A stretch of DNA of 64,000 nucleotides from Sphingomonas palmae (GTDB lineage: Bacteria; Pseudomonadota; Alphaproteobacteria; Sphingomonadales; Sphingomonadaceae), in assembly GCF_900109565.1 (NCBI RefSeq), contig NZ_FNZZ01000003.1, positions 372,001-436,000 on the forward strand, written 5' to 3'. Made by a program: the position numbers and the translations under genes. Positions 19,020 through 27,515 of the stretch are shown piece after piece. The notes under the pieces are model-generated. The model had not been told where the DNA came from, ran no database searches, and was given only the letters and a program-made list of their open reading frames with translations. Numbering within the stretch: position 1 is the first letter of the stretch; each line of letters starts with the position of its first letter.

Positions 19020-21368
19020 TCAGGCCGCGCGTGCCTTAGCGAGATTGCGCCGGATCATGTCGCGCGCTTCCGCCACCGGGACCGCGCGACCGAAGTAATG
19101 CCCCTGGATGTTGGTGCAGCCGAGTTCGCGCACCAACGCCAGTTCCGCCTCGGTCTCGACCCCTTCGGCGATCGTGCTCATGCCCAGGCTGCGCGCGAGT
19201 GCGACGACCGCGCGGATGATCGCGAGCGGTTCGGCAACCCCTTGCGCAGCGGAGGCGACGAAGCTGCGATCGATCTTGATCGAGGAGAAGCGCGTACGGC
19301 TGAGATAACCGAGCGACGAATAGCCGGTGCCGAAATCATCGAGGCTCAGTCTCACGCCCAGGTCGAGCACCTGTTCAAGCACGCGGGCAGCGCCCGTACC
19401 CTCACGCATGAATACGCCCTCGGTCACCTCCAGTTCGAGGCGCTGCGGCGACAAGCGGCTCTGCGCCAGTGCGGAGGCGATCACGGTGACGAAGTTCGGG
19501 TTGGTCAATTGCTCGGGCGACACGTTCACCGCAATTCGCAGGTCGCCGGGCCAGCGCGCGGCCTCCTCGCAAGCCGTGCGCGCGACCCACTCGCCGATCG
19601 GGGCGATCAGTCGCGTTTCCTCCGCAATCGCGATGAACTTGTCGGGACCGACCGGTCCCAGACGCGGGTGGTCCCAGCGCAGCAACGCCTCGAACCCGCG
19701 CAGGCGACCCGTGCCCGCGTCGACCACGGGTTGGTAGTGAAGCGACAACTGCCCGTGTTCCAGCGCCTGGCGCAGCTCGAGCTCCAGTATGCGGCGCTCT
19801 TCGGCATCGGCGTGAAGCTGCGGCTCGTATGCGTGGAACACGCCACCTCCACGATCCTTGGATCGGTAGAGCGCCAGATCGGCGGAGCGGATCAGCGTCT
19901 CCGCGGTCCGCCCGTCGCGCGGGCTGGTGGCGACGCCAACCGAAGCGCCGATGTACAAGGTATGTTGGTCGACCTCGTACGGGCGTGAGAGCGTATCGAT
20001 GATCGTGCGCGCCAGTCGCTCGATGCGCTGCGGGTCCGACGCATCGCGCACCACCACCGCGAACTCGTCGCCGCCCAGCCGCCCGATCAGTTCGTTGTCG
20101 CTCATCAACTGCGCCAGCCGCTCCGACACGCGACCGAGCAGCCGGTCGCCGACCGGGTGGCCAAGCGTGTCGTTGACCGCCTTGAAGCGATCGAGATCGA
20201 TCATCATGAACGCGGCGCGCGCACGCCAGCGCTCGGCGTCGGTCAGCGCGCGCGACAGCGCCTCGTTGACGTGCAGGCGATTGGGCAGGCCGGTCAACGT
20301 GTCGAAACGCGCCATGCGGTTGATCCGGTCGGCCGAGGCGCGCTGCTCGGTCACGTCCGATCCGACGCCGCGGAAGCCGAGGAAAGCACCCTGCGCATCG
20401 TAGCGCGGACTGGCGGCGATCTCCCACCAGCGCTCTTCGCCGTCGATGACGACTGGAAGCGCGAGATCGCGGAAGCTCTCGCGCTGCTTCAATTTCTCGG
20501 CCAGGTCTCGCAGTCCGGTGGAAAAGTTGCCGCCCTCCCACGTCGGTCCGGCGAGTACCTGGAGCAGGGGCAAGCCGTTCATCGCCTCGGGCCGCAGACG
20601 GCAGGCATCGGCGAAGCGCCACCCGGCGTGAACGATGCGGCGCGACGCGTCGATCTCCCACAGCCAGTCGGCACGTGCGTTCTCGAACTCGCGCAGCAGC
20701 AGGCTGACAGTCTCGTCGCGGTCGGCGAGCGCAACCTCGGCGAGAAGCCGCGCGGTAAAGGCGCGTCCGCGCGTGTACGTCGCGATCATCAGCATGGCCG
20801 CGAAGGCTGCGGCTGCGGTCAGCGCGAGATGGGCGTGCGCGAATGCGAGGGGCACCGTCAGCGCCGTCCCCAGCACGCCGACGAAGGTCAACGCCGCCAA
20901 CAGCATCGGCGTTAGCGCGAGCGCGGTTGCGACCATTATCGCCGCCGCGACCATCCACAGCGTGATCGTGGCTGACGATCCGACATCGTGGGTGAGGAAA
21001 AGGGCAGGGACACTCCAGAGAGCTGCGAGCAGCGCGCTCTCCAGCGCCGCAGTGACAGCATGCGTCCGCGTCGAAGCAATGGTGTGGGTGACCGCTCGCC
21101 ACTGCCGCAACGTGACCGCGCCGGCGCCGCCCAGGAGCGCCACGATCCAGCCCGCCAGCATCCACGGCACGGCGACCGGAAGCAGCGACAGCGTGACGAT
21201 CGCGGCAGCGCCTAGGTGACCCACGAGTAGCAGCGGCACCTGTTGTCGTGCCTGATGTAGCTGCGCAGCACGCACGCGCGTCCAAACGCGCGCGTCATCG
21301 CCCTCGCGCCAGCCGAGCAGGACGCCCGGACTGATCGGCGGCGAGGACGAGGGGGCAGGCGGGCTCAC
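19020..21368 (-). CDS. Membrane-bound PAS-GGDEF-EAL cyclic-di-GMP enzyme
   Basis: This 782-residue protein can in principle make and degrade cyclic di-GMP. The N-terminal 210 residues contain six to seven hydrophobic segments. A PAS domain follows (about residues 225-345, ADWLWEIDASRRIVHAGW, then DVTEQRASADR), then GGDEF (about 350-515) and EAL (about 525-775). The GGDEF signature GRLGGDEF is intact, as is the EAL signature (FEALLRW) with DDFGTGYSSLGYLSR, KIDRSFV and AEGVET. Both domains therefore look catalytic; which dominates cannot be told. It probably acts on motility/biofilm switching. It stands alone upstream of tRNA-Trp. Confidence 0.93.
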   Translation of the reverse strand: MSPPAPSSSPPISPGVLLGWREGDDARVWTRVRAAQLHQARQQVPLLLVGHLGAAAIVTLSLLPVAVPWMLAGWIVALLGGAGAVTLRQWRAVTHTIASTRTHAVTAALESALLAALWSVPALFLTHDVGSSATITLWMVAAAIMVATALALTPMLLAALTFVGVLGTALTVPLAFAHAHLALTAAAAFAAMLMIATYTRGRAFTARLLAEVALADRDETVSLLLREFENARADWLWEIDASRRIVHAGWRFADACRLRPEAMNGLPLLQVLAGPTWEGGNFSTGLRDLAEKLKQRESFRDLALPVVIDGEERWWEIAASPRYDAQGAFLGFRGVGSDVTEQRASADRINRMARFDTLTGLPNRLHVNEALSRALTDAERWRARAAFMMIDLDRFKAVNDTLGHPVGDRLLGRVSERLAQLMSDNELIGRLGGDEFAVVVRDASDPQRIERLARTIIDTLSRPYEVDQHTLYIGASVGVATSPRDGRTAETLIRSADLALYRSKDRGGGVFHAYEPQLHADAEERRILELELRQALEHGQLSLHYQPVVDAGTGRLRGFEALLRWDHPRLGPVGPDKFIAIAEETRLIAPIGEWVARTACEEAARWPGDLRIAVNVSPEQLTNPNFVTVIASALAQSRLSPQRLELEVTEGVFMREGTGAARVLEQVLDLGVRLSLDDFGTGYSSLGYLSRTRFSSIKIDRSFVASAAQGVAEPLAIIRAVVALARSLGMSTIAEGVETEAELALVRELGCTNIQGHYFGRAVPVAEARDMIRRNLAKARAA

Positions 21369-21448
21369 GTCTTCACCGTAAGCCGCTGCGGGTTGATTAA
21401 AGGTTTAGGCCTGCGCGAAAATGCCGGTCGTCATCGATGTGCCGGCGT

Positions 21449-23188
21449 TCACGCTGCGATGTCGTACGGCTTGATCTCGCCTGCCAGATACAGATTGCGC
21501 GCCTTCGCCCGGCTTAGTTTGCCCGAGCTGGTCCGTGGCAGCGTACGAGGCGGAATCAGTTCCACGACGCAGTTCATGCCAGTGACCGAGCGGACGCGGT
21601 CGCGGATCTCGTCGCGCAGCCGCGTGCGCTCGGTATCGTCGGAGCTGCGGCATTGCACCAGCACCGCGGGCGTTTCCTCGCCGCCCGGCGTCGTGATCGC
21701 GAAGGCGGCGATGTCGCCGGCCTTGAACCCGGGAAGCTGTTCCACCGCCCATTCAATGTCTTGCGGCCAATGGTTGCGACCATTGATGATGATCATGTCC
21801 TTGGCACGACCGACAATGTAGATGTAGCCGTTCGACAGATAGGCCATGTCGCCGGTGTCGAGCCACCCGTCGACCATGCACGCGTCGGTCGCGGCCTGGT
21901 CGCGGAAATAGCCGACCATCACCGAGGGGCCACGGCACCACAATTTGCCGATCGCGCCGTTGGGCAGCGGCGTGCCGTCCTCCTCGCGCACCTCGACCTC
22001 CATGTCGCGCACCGGCTTGCCGCAGTTGACGATTGCCCGATAGCGTTGAGGGCGATCTTCGCCGTGGCTCATCCCCGACAGCTCGGTTTCCTCGACCAGC
22101 TCGACACGGATGCCCTCGCCCGGCGGCATCAGCGACACCGCCAGCGTCGCCTCGGCCAGGCCGTAGCTCGGCAGGAAGGCGCCCGCGTTGAAGCCCGCGC
22201 TGTGGAATGCGTCGACGAACGCCTGCATCACGTCGGGACGGATCATGTCCGCACCGTTGCCCGCAACCCGCCAGCGCGACAGGTTGAACCGGTCCGACGC
22301 CTTGGTCTGGCTGGAAATGCGCCGCGCGCAGATGTCGTAGCCGAAGGTCGGCGAGTAGGAGAGCGTCGTACCGGTGTTGCGGCTGATCAGGTCGAGCCAC
22401 GACAGCGGACGACGCGCAAAATCCTCGGTCTTGAGGTAATCGGTCGAGACCTGGTTCGCCATCGGCGACAGGAAGCAGCCGACCAGTCCCATGTCATGGT
22501 ACCACGGCAGCCACGACACGCAGCGGTCGGTGTCGACGATCTCCATCCCGTGCGCGTGCGCGGCGAGGTTACTGAGCAGCGCGCGGTGCGTGATCGCGAC
22601 CCCGTGCGGGAACCGGGTCGAGCCGCTGGAATACTGCAGGTAGCAGATGTCGTTGCCGGTGGCGGTCGGAAGCGGTGCCTCGAGCGCGGGACGTGAGAGC
22701 AGCTCGCTCCAGTCGACGCCCGCCACGCCCTCTGCCTCCGCCGCCGCGCCCGCCATCTGTTCTAGCTCGGCGGGGTAGATCAGCATGCGCGGGTCGCAGC
22801 TCGACAGCTGATTGCGCAGCTGGTCGATGTACGAATCGCGCCCGCCGAACGAGGTCGGCAACGGCAACGGCACCGGCCACGCGCCCGCGAGCACGGTACC
22901 GAAGAACAATTGCGCAAATTCTGCGCTCGTCTCAGCCACCAGCGCGACCCGGTCACCCGGCGCGATGCCGGCCGCGATCAACCGGTAGGCGGCCGCGCGC
23001 GCGTCGTCGCGCAGTTGCGCATACGGATAGACACGCACCAGCGTCGCACGCGCGTCGTGGAAGTTCAGTCCGCGTTTGCCTTGCGCCGCATAATCCAGCG
23101 CTTCGCTCAGCGTGCCGAAATTGGAGAACCGGCGCGGCAAGGCGTCGGCAGTCGGGGTCGGCTGGAGTGGGGCGAGGTCACTGGTCAT
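21449..23188 (-). CDS. Fatty-acyl-AMP ligase (FAAL, FadD32-like)
   Basis: This 579-residue member of the ANL adenylating family activates a fatty acid as acyl-AMP. Core motifs are the P-loop-like YLQYSSGSTRFPHGVAITH (about residues 185-205), WLPWYHDMGLVGC, YGLAEATLAVS and GWLDTGDMAYLSNGYIYIVG, with the C-terminal GRNHWPQDIEWAVEQ typical of FAALs. FAALs hand the acyl group to an acyl carrier protein or polyketide synthase rather than CoA. No such partner lies beside it, so the acceptor is unknown. It is divergent from recX, with 113 bases between. Confidence 0.88.
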   Translation of the reverse strand: MTSDLAPLQPTPTADALPRRFSNFGTLSEALDYAAQGKRGLNFHDARATLVRVYPYAQLRDDARAAAYRLIAAGIAPGDRVALVAETSAEFAQLFFGTVLAGAWPVPLPLPTSFGGRDSYIDQLRNQLSSCDPRMLIYPAELEQMAGAAAEAEGVAGVDWSELLSRPALEAPLPTATGNDICYLQYSSGSTRFPHGVAITHRALLSNLAAHAHGMEIVDTDRCVSWLPWYHDMGLVGCFLSPMANQVSTDYLKTEDFARRPLSWLDLISRNTGTTLSYSPTFGYDICARRISSQTKASDRFNLSRWRVAGNGADMIRPDVMQAFVDAFHSAGFNAGAFLPSYGLAEATLAVSLMPPGEGIRVELVEETELSGMSHGEDRPQRYRAIVNCGKPVRDMEVEVREEDGTPLPNGAIGKLWCRGPSVMVGYFRDQAATDACMVDGWLDTGDMAYLSNGYIYIVGRAKDMIIINGRNHWPQDIEWAVEQLPGFKAGDIAAFAITTPGGEETPAVLVQCRSSDDTERTRLRDEIRDRVRSVTGMNCVVELIPPRTLPRTSSGKLSRAKARNLYLAGEIKPYDIAA

Positions 23189-23301
23189 TCACGTCGGTCC
23201 TGTCGCGGCGCATCGCGCTCGTGCATGGATCAAGGGCGGCATCGTACGGGCAGTCAAACCCGCGCTTCCAACCTCCGACCCTAGTGTGGCACAATCAAGG
23301 C

Positions 23302-23886
23302 GTGAGCGGGTCATGGCGGAACAGGGCAGGGAAGAGCGGCACAGGCGGCGCAGCTGATCGCGGTGAACGGCGCGAGCGCCGCGTACCACCGCCGCTTGAC
23401 CAGGCCGCGCTGGAGGCACTGGCGCTGCGCTATGTCGAGCGGTTCGCGACGACGCAGGGTAAGCTGAGCGACTATCTGCGTCGCAAGATACGCGAGCGCG
23501 GATGGCAGGGCGAGCCGATCGAGGTCGGCGCAATCGCGACGCGCTTCGCCGAGCTCGGCTACATCAACGACCGCGGCTACGCCGAGATGAAGACGGCCTC
23601 GCTCGTTCGCCGCGGCTACGGCGAACGCCGCATCACCGCCGCGCTTCATGCCGCGCGCATCGGCGCGGCCGACGCCGAGGAGGCAGTGGATCAGGTACGC
23701 GACGGCGCGTTCGACCACGCGCTTGCCTTCGCGCGCCGCAAGCGGATCGGCCCGTTCGCATCCGCGCCGGCCAACGAGGATCAGCGGCGCAAGCAGCTGG
23801 CCGCGATGGTGCGGGCGGGGCACTCGTTCGCTTTATCCGCCAAAATCTTGCGCATGACCGAGCCGGAGGATGCCGTCGACGATTGA
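23302..23886 (+). CDS. recX: Regulatory protein RecX
   Basis: RecX-type proteins cap or inhibit RecA filaments. The 194-residue product starts at a GTG (23302) followed by a basic stretch. It shows the three-helix repeats of the family: [40 protein letters not shown] and [20 protein letters not shown]. The GTG lacks a clear Shine-Dalgarno, so the start is provisional (frame open to 22675). recA is not in this window. Confidence 0.8.
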   Translation: MSGSWRNRAGKSGTGGAADRGERRERRVPPPLDQAALEALALRYVERFATTQGKLSDYLRRKIRERGWQGEPIEVGAIATRFAELGYINDRGYAEMKTASLVRRGYGERRITAALHAARIGAADAEEAVDQVRDGAFDHALAFARRKRIGPFASAPANEDQRRKQLAAMVRAGHSFALSAKILRMTEPEDAVDD

Positions 23887-23962
23887 CGCGCGCGGCAATT
23901 CGACCAATCATTGTGCGGCGCATGATGAACGCTGCGCACCAAAACGGGAGTTTGGATCAACG

Positions 23963-24538
23963 GTGCCGGAACAAGCGGCCTTGGCCGACGGCGGGGAAGA
24001 ACGCGCACGCGTGCTCGGCGACGATGCCGAGGCGCGGGCGGTGTCCGGTACGTTGAAATGGTTCGATGCGACCCGTGGTTTCGGCTTCCTGGTCGCGGAC
24101 GATCCCGCGATTGGCGACGTGCTGATCCACTTTTCGGTATTGCAGCAGCACGGTCGCCGCACCCTGCCCGAGGGTGCGCGGATGGAGGTGTCGGCGGTGC
24201 GGCGCGCGCGCGGATACCAGGCGAGTGAAGTCCATGTGATCGACGTGGCGGCGGCGGCAACTGCCGTGCGCGACCGCGACCGCGACCGGATCGATCCCGA
24301 GGCGCTGCTGGACGACGCGGACGATTGGCAGGACGTCGCGGTCAAGTGGTTCAACCGGTTGAAGGGCTATGGCTTCCTAGTCCGCGTCGATGAACCGGGT
24401 GACATCTTTGTTCACATGGAAACGCTTCGCCGCGCCGGGGTGGCGGAGGTCGAGCCCGATCAGCCGCTGCGCGCCCGCATCGTCGACGGGCGCAAGGGGC
24501 CATTGGCGGTCGCGGTCGCCGCGCCGCCGAGCGAATAG
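23963..24538 (+). CDS. Protein with two cold-shock domains
   Basis: This is a 191-residue nucleic-acid-binding protein. Cold-shock domain 1 is at about residues 32-98 ([32 protein letters not shown]) and domain 2 at about 120-185 ([29 protein letters not shown]). Both keep RNP1-like (GFGFL/GYGFL) and RNP2-like (VLIHF/IFVHM) segments. The duplicated form is typical of alphaproteobacteria, whereas E. coli CspA is a single domain. The GTG at 23963 is a provisional start; a longer frame exists. It probably acts as an RNA chaperone in cold or stationary phase. Confidence 0.85.
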   Translation: MPEQAALADGGEERARVLGDDAEARAVSGTLKWFDATRGFGFLVADDPAIGDVLIHFSVLQQHGRRTLPEGARMEVSAVRRARGYQASEVHVIDVAAAATAVRDRDRDRIDPEALLDDADDWQDVAVKWFNRLKGYGFLVRVDEPGDIFVHMETLRRAGVAEVEPDQPLRARIVDGRKGPLAVAVAAPPSE

Positions 24539-24577
24539 CCGTTTACCCCGCCCCGGTGCGGAGTTAAGCGGGGCGCG

Positions 24578-24973
24578 ATGGGCATCAATCTCAATCCGTT
24601 CACCTGGTGGAATGGCGCAACGATCGGCACCATGATCTACGGCCTGCGCGGCAAGCGTCAGGTCGGCGAGGATGGTCTGGGCAATACCTATTGGGAAGGT
24701 GGCACCACGCCGCAGGGAACGACGCGCCGCTGGGTGATCTACAAGGGCGCGAACGACACCAGCCGCGTGCCGCCCGACTGGTTCAGCTGGCTGCATCACC
24801 AGATCGCCGACGTGCCGGACCAGTCGCTGCCCGCGCCGCGCCAGTGGCAGAAGCCTGCCGTTCCCAACATGACCGGCACCGCGTTCGCCTATCGGCCCGC
24901 GGGCGCGCTGGAGAAGGGCGGGCATCGCGCATCCGCCACGGGTGATTACGAGGCGTGGAGCCCCGACGCGTGA
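24578..24973 (+). CDS. NADH:ubiquinone oxidoreductase accessory subunit, NDUFA12 (B17.2) family
   Basis: This 131-residue homologue of a mitochondrial complex I accessory subunit is found in alphaproteobacteria. Family features include the N-terminal NPFTWWNGATIGTMIYG, GNTYWEGG, RRWVIYKGANDTSRVPPDWF and WLHHQIADVPD. It is not part of a nuo operon here. The stop overlaps the start of the DUF2155 gene (GTGA), a neighbour pair conserved in alphaproteobacteria. Confidence 0.92.
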   Translation: MGINLNPFTWWNGATIGTMIYGLRGKRQVGEDGLGNTYWEGGTTPQGTTRRWVIYKGANDTSRVPPDWFSWLHHQIADVPDQSLPAPRQWQKPAVPNMTGTAFAYRPAGALEKGGHRASATGDYEAWSPDA

Positions 24974-25644
24974 ACCGCGCGGCCGCGATCGGCGGCCTGG
25001 TGGTGCTCGCGGCCGGCGCCGGCGCGGCATGGTACGGGTTCGATCACCTGTCCGGTCGCGACGCAGCGCCTGCACAGGAGCGGGTGACACGCGCGGTGCC
25101 CGCGGCGGCTCGCCCAGTGCCGAGCGCTGCTGCAGCCCACAGCTCGGAGGTGGTTGACACCGATAGCGGCACGCCGGTCGACGCCGGGACGACGCCGATG
25201 GCGCAGCGCGTCGCGGTGATCGGCCTGCTCAACAAGCGTAACGGCGTCAGCCGCGACCTTACATTGAAGCCCGGACAGGCGGTCCGCGTCGGCGACGTGA
25301 TCGTGCGCCTGTCGGCGTGCGAGCAGACCGCGCCGTGGGAGCAGCAGGCATTGACCGGCGCGTTCGTGCAGCTGGACGTGCAGAACATCGATCGCCGCTG
25401 GCAGCGCGTCTTCTCAGGCTGGCTCTACAAGGAGCGGCCGCAGCTGAACGTCGTGCTGCATCCAGTCTACGACGTCTGGACCAAGAGCTGCGCGATGAGC
25501 TTTCCCGGTACGACGCCGGCCGCGGCGCCATCGCCCGCGGCGTCGGCCAAACGGTCGAGCGCGCCGAAGTCGCCGTCCCGGGCCGCGGCGGAAGCGGATG
25601 ACTCGTCTGAGCCGCCGAGTGCGGTTGCCAGCAACGCCATATAG
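24970..25644 (+). CDS. DUF2155 family protein, exported or membrane-anchored
   Basis: Function is unknown. The 224-residue product begins with a hydrophobic segment (AAAIGGLVVLAAGAGAAWYG) that may be a signal or anchor. A Pro/Ala linker follows, and the DUF2155 domain is at about residues 75-178 (AVIGLLNKRNGVSRDLTLKP, LSACEQTAPWEQQALTGAFV, VFSGWLYKERPQLNV, YDVWTKSCAMSFP). The last 45 residues are low-complexity Ala/Pro/Ser and lie opposite the 3' end of aat. The GTG start at 24970 overlaps the NDUFA12 stop, indicating coupled translation. Confidence 0.85.
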   Translation: MNRAAAIGGLVVLAAGAGAAWYGFDHLSGRDAAPAQERVTRAVPAAARPVPSAAAAHSSEVVDTDSGTPVDAGTTPMAQRVAVIGLLNKRNGVSRDLTLKPGQAVRVGDVIVRLSACEQTAPWEQQALTGAFVQLDVQNIDRRWQRVFSGWLYKERPQLNVVLHPVYDVWTKSCAMSFPGTTPAAAPSPAASAKRSSAPKSPSRAAAEADDSSEPPSAVASNAI

Positions 25645-26189
25645 TCGGCACGACTGATCTCCACCGCGCCCAGCGTGGCGAGGTGCTGCGTCATGAATTG
25701 ACAGTCTAGCAGTGTGTACCCGCCCGCCCGCAGGCGCGCGACGAGTGCGGCGATCGCAACCTTGGACGCGTTGGTCGCGCGGCTGACCATGCTCTCGCCG
25801 AAGAAGGCGCGCCCGATCGCCAGGCCGTACAGGCCGCCGACCAGTTCATCGCTCGACCAGCATTCGACCGAATGCGCGTGACCCATTTCGTGCAGCCGGA
25901 TGAAGGCGTGCTCGATCGAGCGATTGATCCACGTTTCCGGGCGGTCATTGGCGCTCTCGGCGCACAGGCGCAGTACCTGTCCGAACGCGCGGTCGGCGGT
26001 GACGCGGAAACGATCGGCGACCACGACCTTGCGCAGCGAGCGCGACAGGTGAAAGCCGTCCAGCGGCAGGATCGCGCGACGGCGCGGTTCCACCCAGTAG
26101 ACGCTACGCGCATCGCGGCTGTCCGCCATCGGAAAGACGCCAACTGAATAGGCGCCGAGCACGATGGCAGGGTCGAGCGGTTCGAACAT
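25467..26189 (-). CDS. aat: Leucyl/phenylalanyl-tRNA-protein transferase
   Basis: This enzyme adds Leu or Phe to N-terminal Arg/Lys of proteins, marking them for ClpAP (N-degron pathway). The 240-residue product shows AYSVGVFPMADSRDA, YWVEPRRRAILPLDGFHLSR, WINRSIEHAFIRLHEMGHAH, GGLYGLAIGRAFFGESM and LDCQFMTQHLATLGA. The canonical core ends near ISRADYMALLATAL; the remaining 47 residues form a variable Ala/Gly tail coded antisense to the DUF2155 tail (178-base overlap). Its ATG overlaps the stop of the ParA gene (ATGA), so the two are coupled. Confidence 0.93.
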   Translation of the reverse strand: MFEPLDPAIVLGAYSVGVFPMADSRDARSVYWVEPRRRAILPLDGFHLSRSLRKVVVADRFRVTADRAFGQVLRLCAESANDRPETWINRSIEHAFIRLHEMGHAHSVECWSSDELVGGLYGLAIGRAFFGESMVSRATNASKVAIAALVARLRAGGYTLLDCQFMTQHLATLGAVEISRADYMALLATALGGSDESSASAAARDGDFGALDRLADAAGDGAAAGVVPGKLIAQLLVQTS

Positions 26190-26896
26190 CAGGCGAGACG
26201 TTTCTCGATCCTCTTCCACAAATCGGCGACGGCGAGGGCGGCGGGGCTGCGCGGTGCGACATGCCCGACCGGTCGACGCCGCGTTGCCGCACTCTCCACC
26301 ACGCTTGCCATCGGAATGACCGGCCAGTCGGGATGGCGGGTTAGCGCCTCCGCGTGCAGCGCGCGGCGGCGGTCGACCATGACGTGGACCGGCATGGTGC
26401 GCGTGCGTCCGCCGAGGTGACGGTCGACCTCTTCCCAAGCGCGCTCTGACAAGGCGGAGGGGACGACGGGCACGACGATCAGGTCGGCGGCGCGCGCGAC
26501 CTGGTCCGCGGTCTCGGTCAGGCCGGGCGGGCAGTCGAGCACGACGCGGTCGTGATCGCCCAGTTCGCCGAGCAGCCGCGCGAGCCGCCGCTTCTTGGCC
26601 AAAGCCCTGAACAGGTGGTTGAGGTCACGCAGCGACGCGTCGGCGGGGAGCAGGTCGAGCCGCTCGGTTGTAGTTACCCGGATCAGACGTGATGGCGAGA
26701 TATGGCGCGAGAAGACCGCGTGCGCGCGCTCGCCACCACCGTCCTCACCCAACATCCAGCTCGACGCGGCCTGCGGGTCGAGGTCCCACAACAAGGTGCG
26801 CCGCGACGACAGCGTCGCGGCGCACCATGCGAGATTGACGGCGAGCGTGGATTTGCCGACGCCGCCTTTCAGGGAGTAGATCGCGATCGTCGCCAT
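26189..26896 (-). CDS. ParA/MinD-type ATPase
   Basis: This 235-residue deviant-Walker ATPase has the motif YSLKGGVGKSTLAVNLAW (residues 7-24) with the signature lysine, switch I-like DLDPQAA and the Walker B VVLDCPPGL. No parB or parS-like partner is adjacent, so it is more likely an orphan positioning ATPase than the chromosome partitioning protein. It heads a two-gene unit with aat through a 1-base stop/start overlap. Confidence 0.85.
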   Translation of the reverse strand: MATIAIYSLKGGVGKSTLAVNLAWCAATLSSRRTLLWDLDPQAASSWMLGEDGGGERAHAVFSRHISPSRLIRVTTTERLDLLPADASLRDLNHLFRALAKKRRLARLLGELGDHDRVVLDCPPGLTETADQVARAADLIVVPVVPSALSERAWEEVDRHLGGRTRTMPVHVMVDRRRALHAEALTRHPDWPVIPMASVVESAATRRRPVGHVAPRSPAALAVADLWKRIEKRLA

Positions 26897-26951
26897 CGAT
26901 GCGCTAGGCTAGGCCCGGCGCGGCTCGGTGACAAGCGAACGTTGCGAGCGC

Positions 26952-27338
26952 TCAGGCGTGGCAGGACAGCGCCGACTTGCCCGGCTGGGTCAGCGTGATC
27001 TCGGTCGTGTCGCCGGTCATCGACCAGCCACCGTCCGCAGTCAGCGGCTTGCCTGCCTCATCCGCCTTCAGCATGACGGGCGAGCCATCCTTCTTGGTGC
27101 GCACCACCGCCTGCTTGTCGCCCTGGAAGAAGGTGACGTAGACCAGGCTGCTGTCCTTGCAGCGCATCGTCTTGTCGGCCTTGATCGCGGGCGGCAGCTC
27201 AACGGGCGCTGCCTTGGCGAGGTTCGCGGCCATCGGATCGGGGTTGGCATCGACCACTTCGGGCGAGGACGATGAGTTACAGCCGGCAAGAGCGAACAGC
27301 GAAGCGGCAACGGCGGGGAGGAGGAGGCGGTTTACCAT
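26952..27338 (-). CDS. Small lipoprotein, possibly MliC-like lysozyme inhibitor
   Basis: The 128-residue product starts at the ATG at 27338 with a lipoprotein signal (VNRLLLPAVAASLFALAGC). A 35-residue linker precedes a compact domain MRCKDSSLVYVTFFQGDKQA to LTQPGKSALSC. Two bounding cysteines, the aromatic VYVTFF strand and a Trp-Gly-Asp segment resemble MliC/PliC inhibitors of C-type lysozyme, but the match is by eye and moderate. An in-frame ATG further upstream (27377) lacks a proper signal. Confidence 0.6.
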   Translation of the reverse strand: MVNRLLLPAVAASLFALAGCNSSSSPEVVDANPDPMAANLAKAAPVELPPAIKADKTMRCKDSSLVYVTFFQGDKQAVVRTKKDGSPVMLKADEAGKPLTADGGWSMTGDTTEITLTQPGKSALSCHA

Positions 27339-27515
27339 AGCGCGGCGGCGCTTCGCGCATGCGGCATGATAGGTCAAGGTCCGTGCCGCGCTGCGACATA
27401 ATTATTCAAACTTCGGTGCGGTGCCGCAGGATGGCCGAGGAAGAGTGGGGGCGCTTCGCGTCACCCAAGCCATGCTTGCTTGCGACGGGCGCGGCAAACC
27501 ACCTATGTGGTTGCG

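Noticed and set aside
25467..26438. Longer start for aat extending to 26438
   Set aside because: The extra residues are a shadow of the ParA gene; the ATG at 26189 gives the conserved N-terminus and overlaps the ParA stop.
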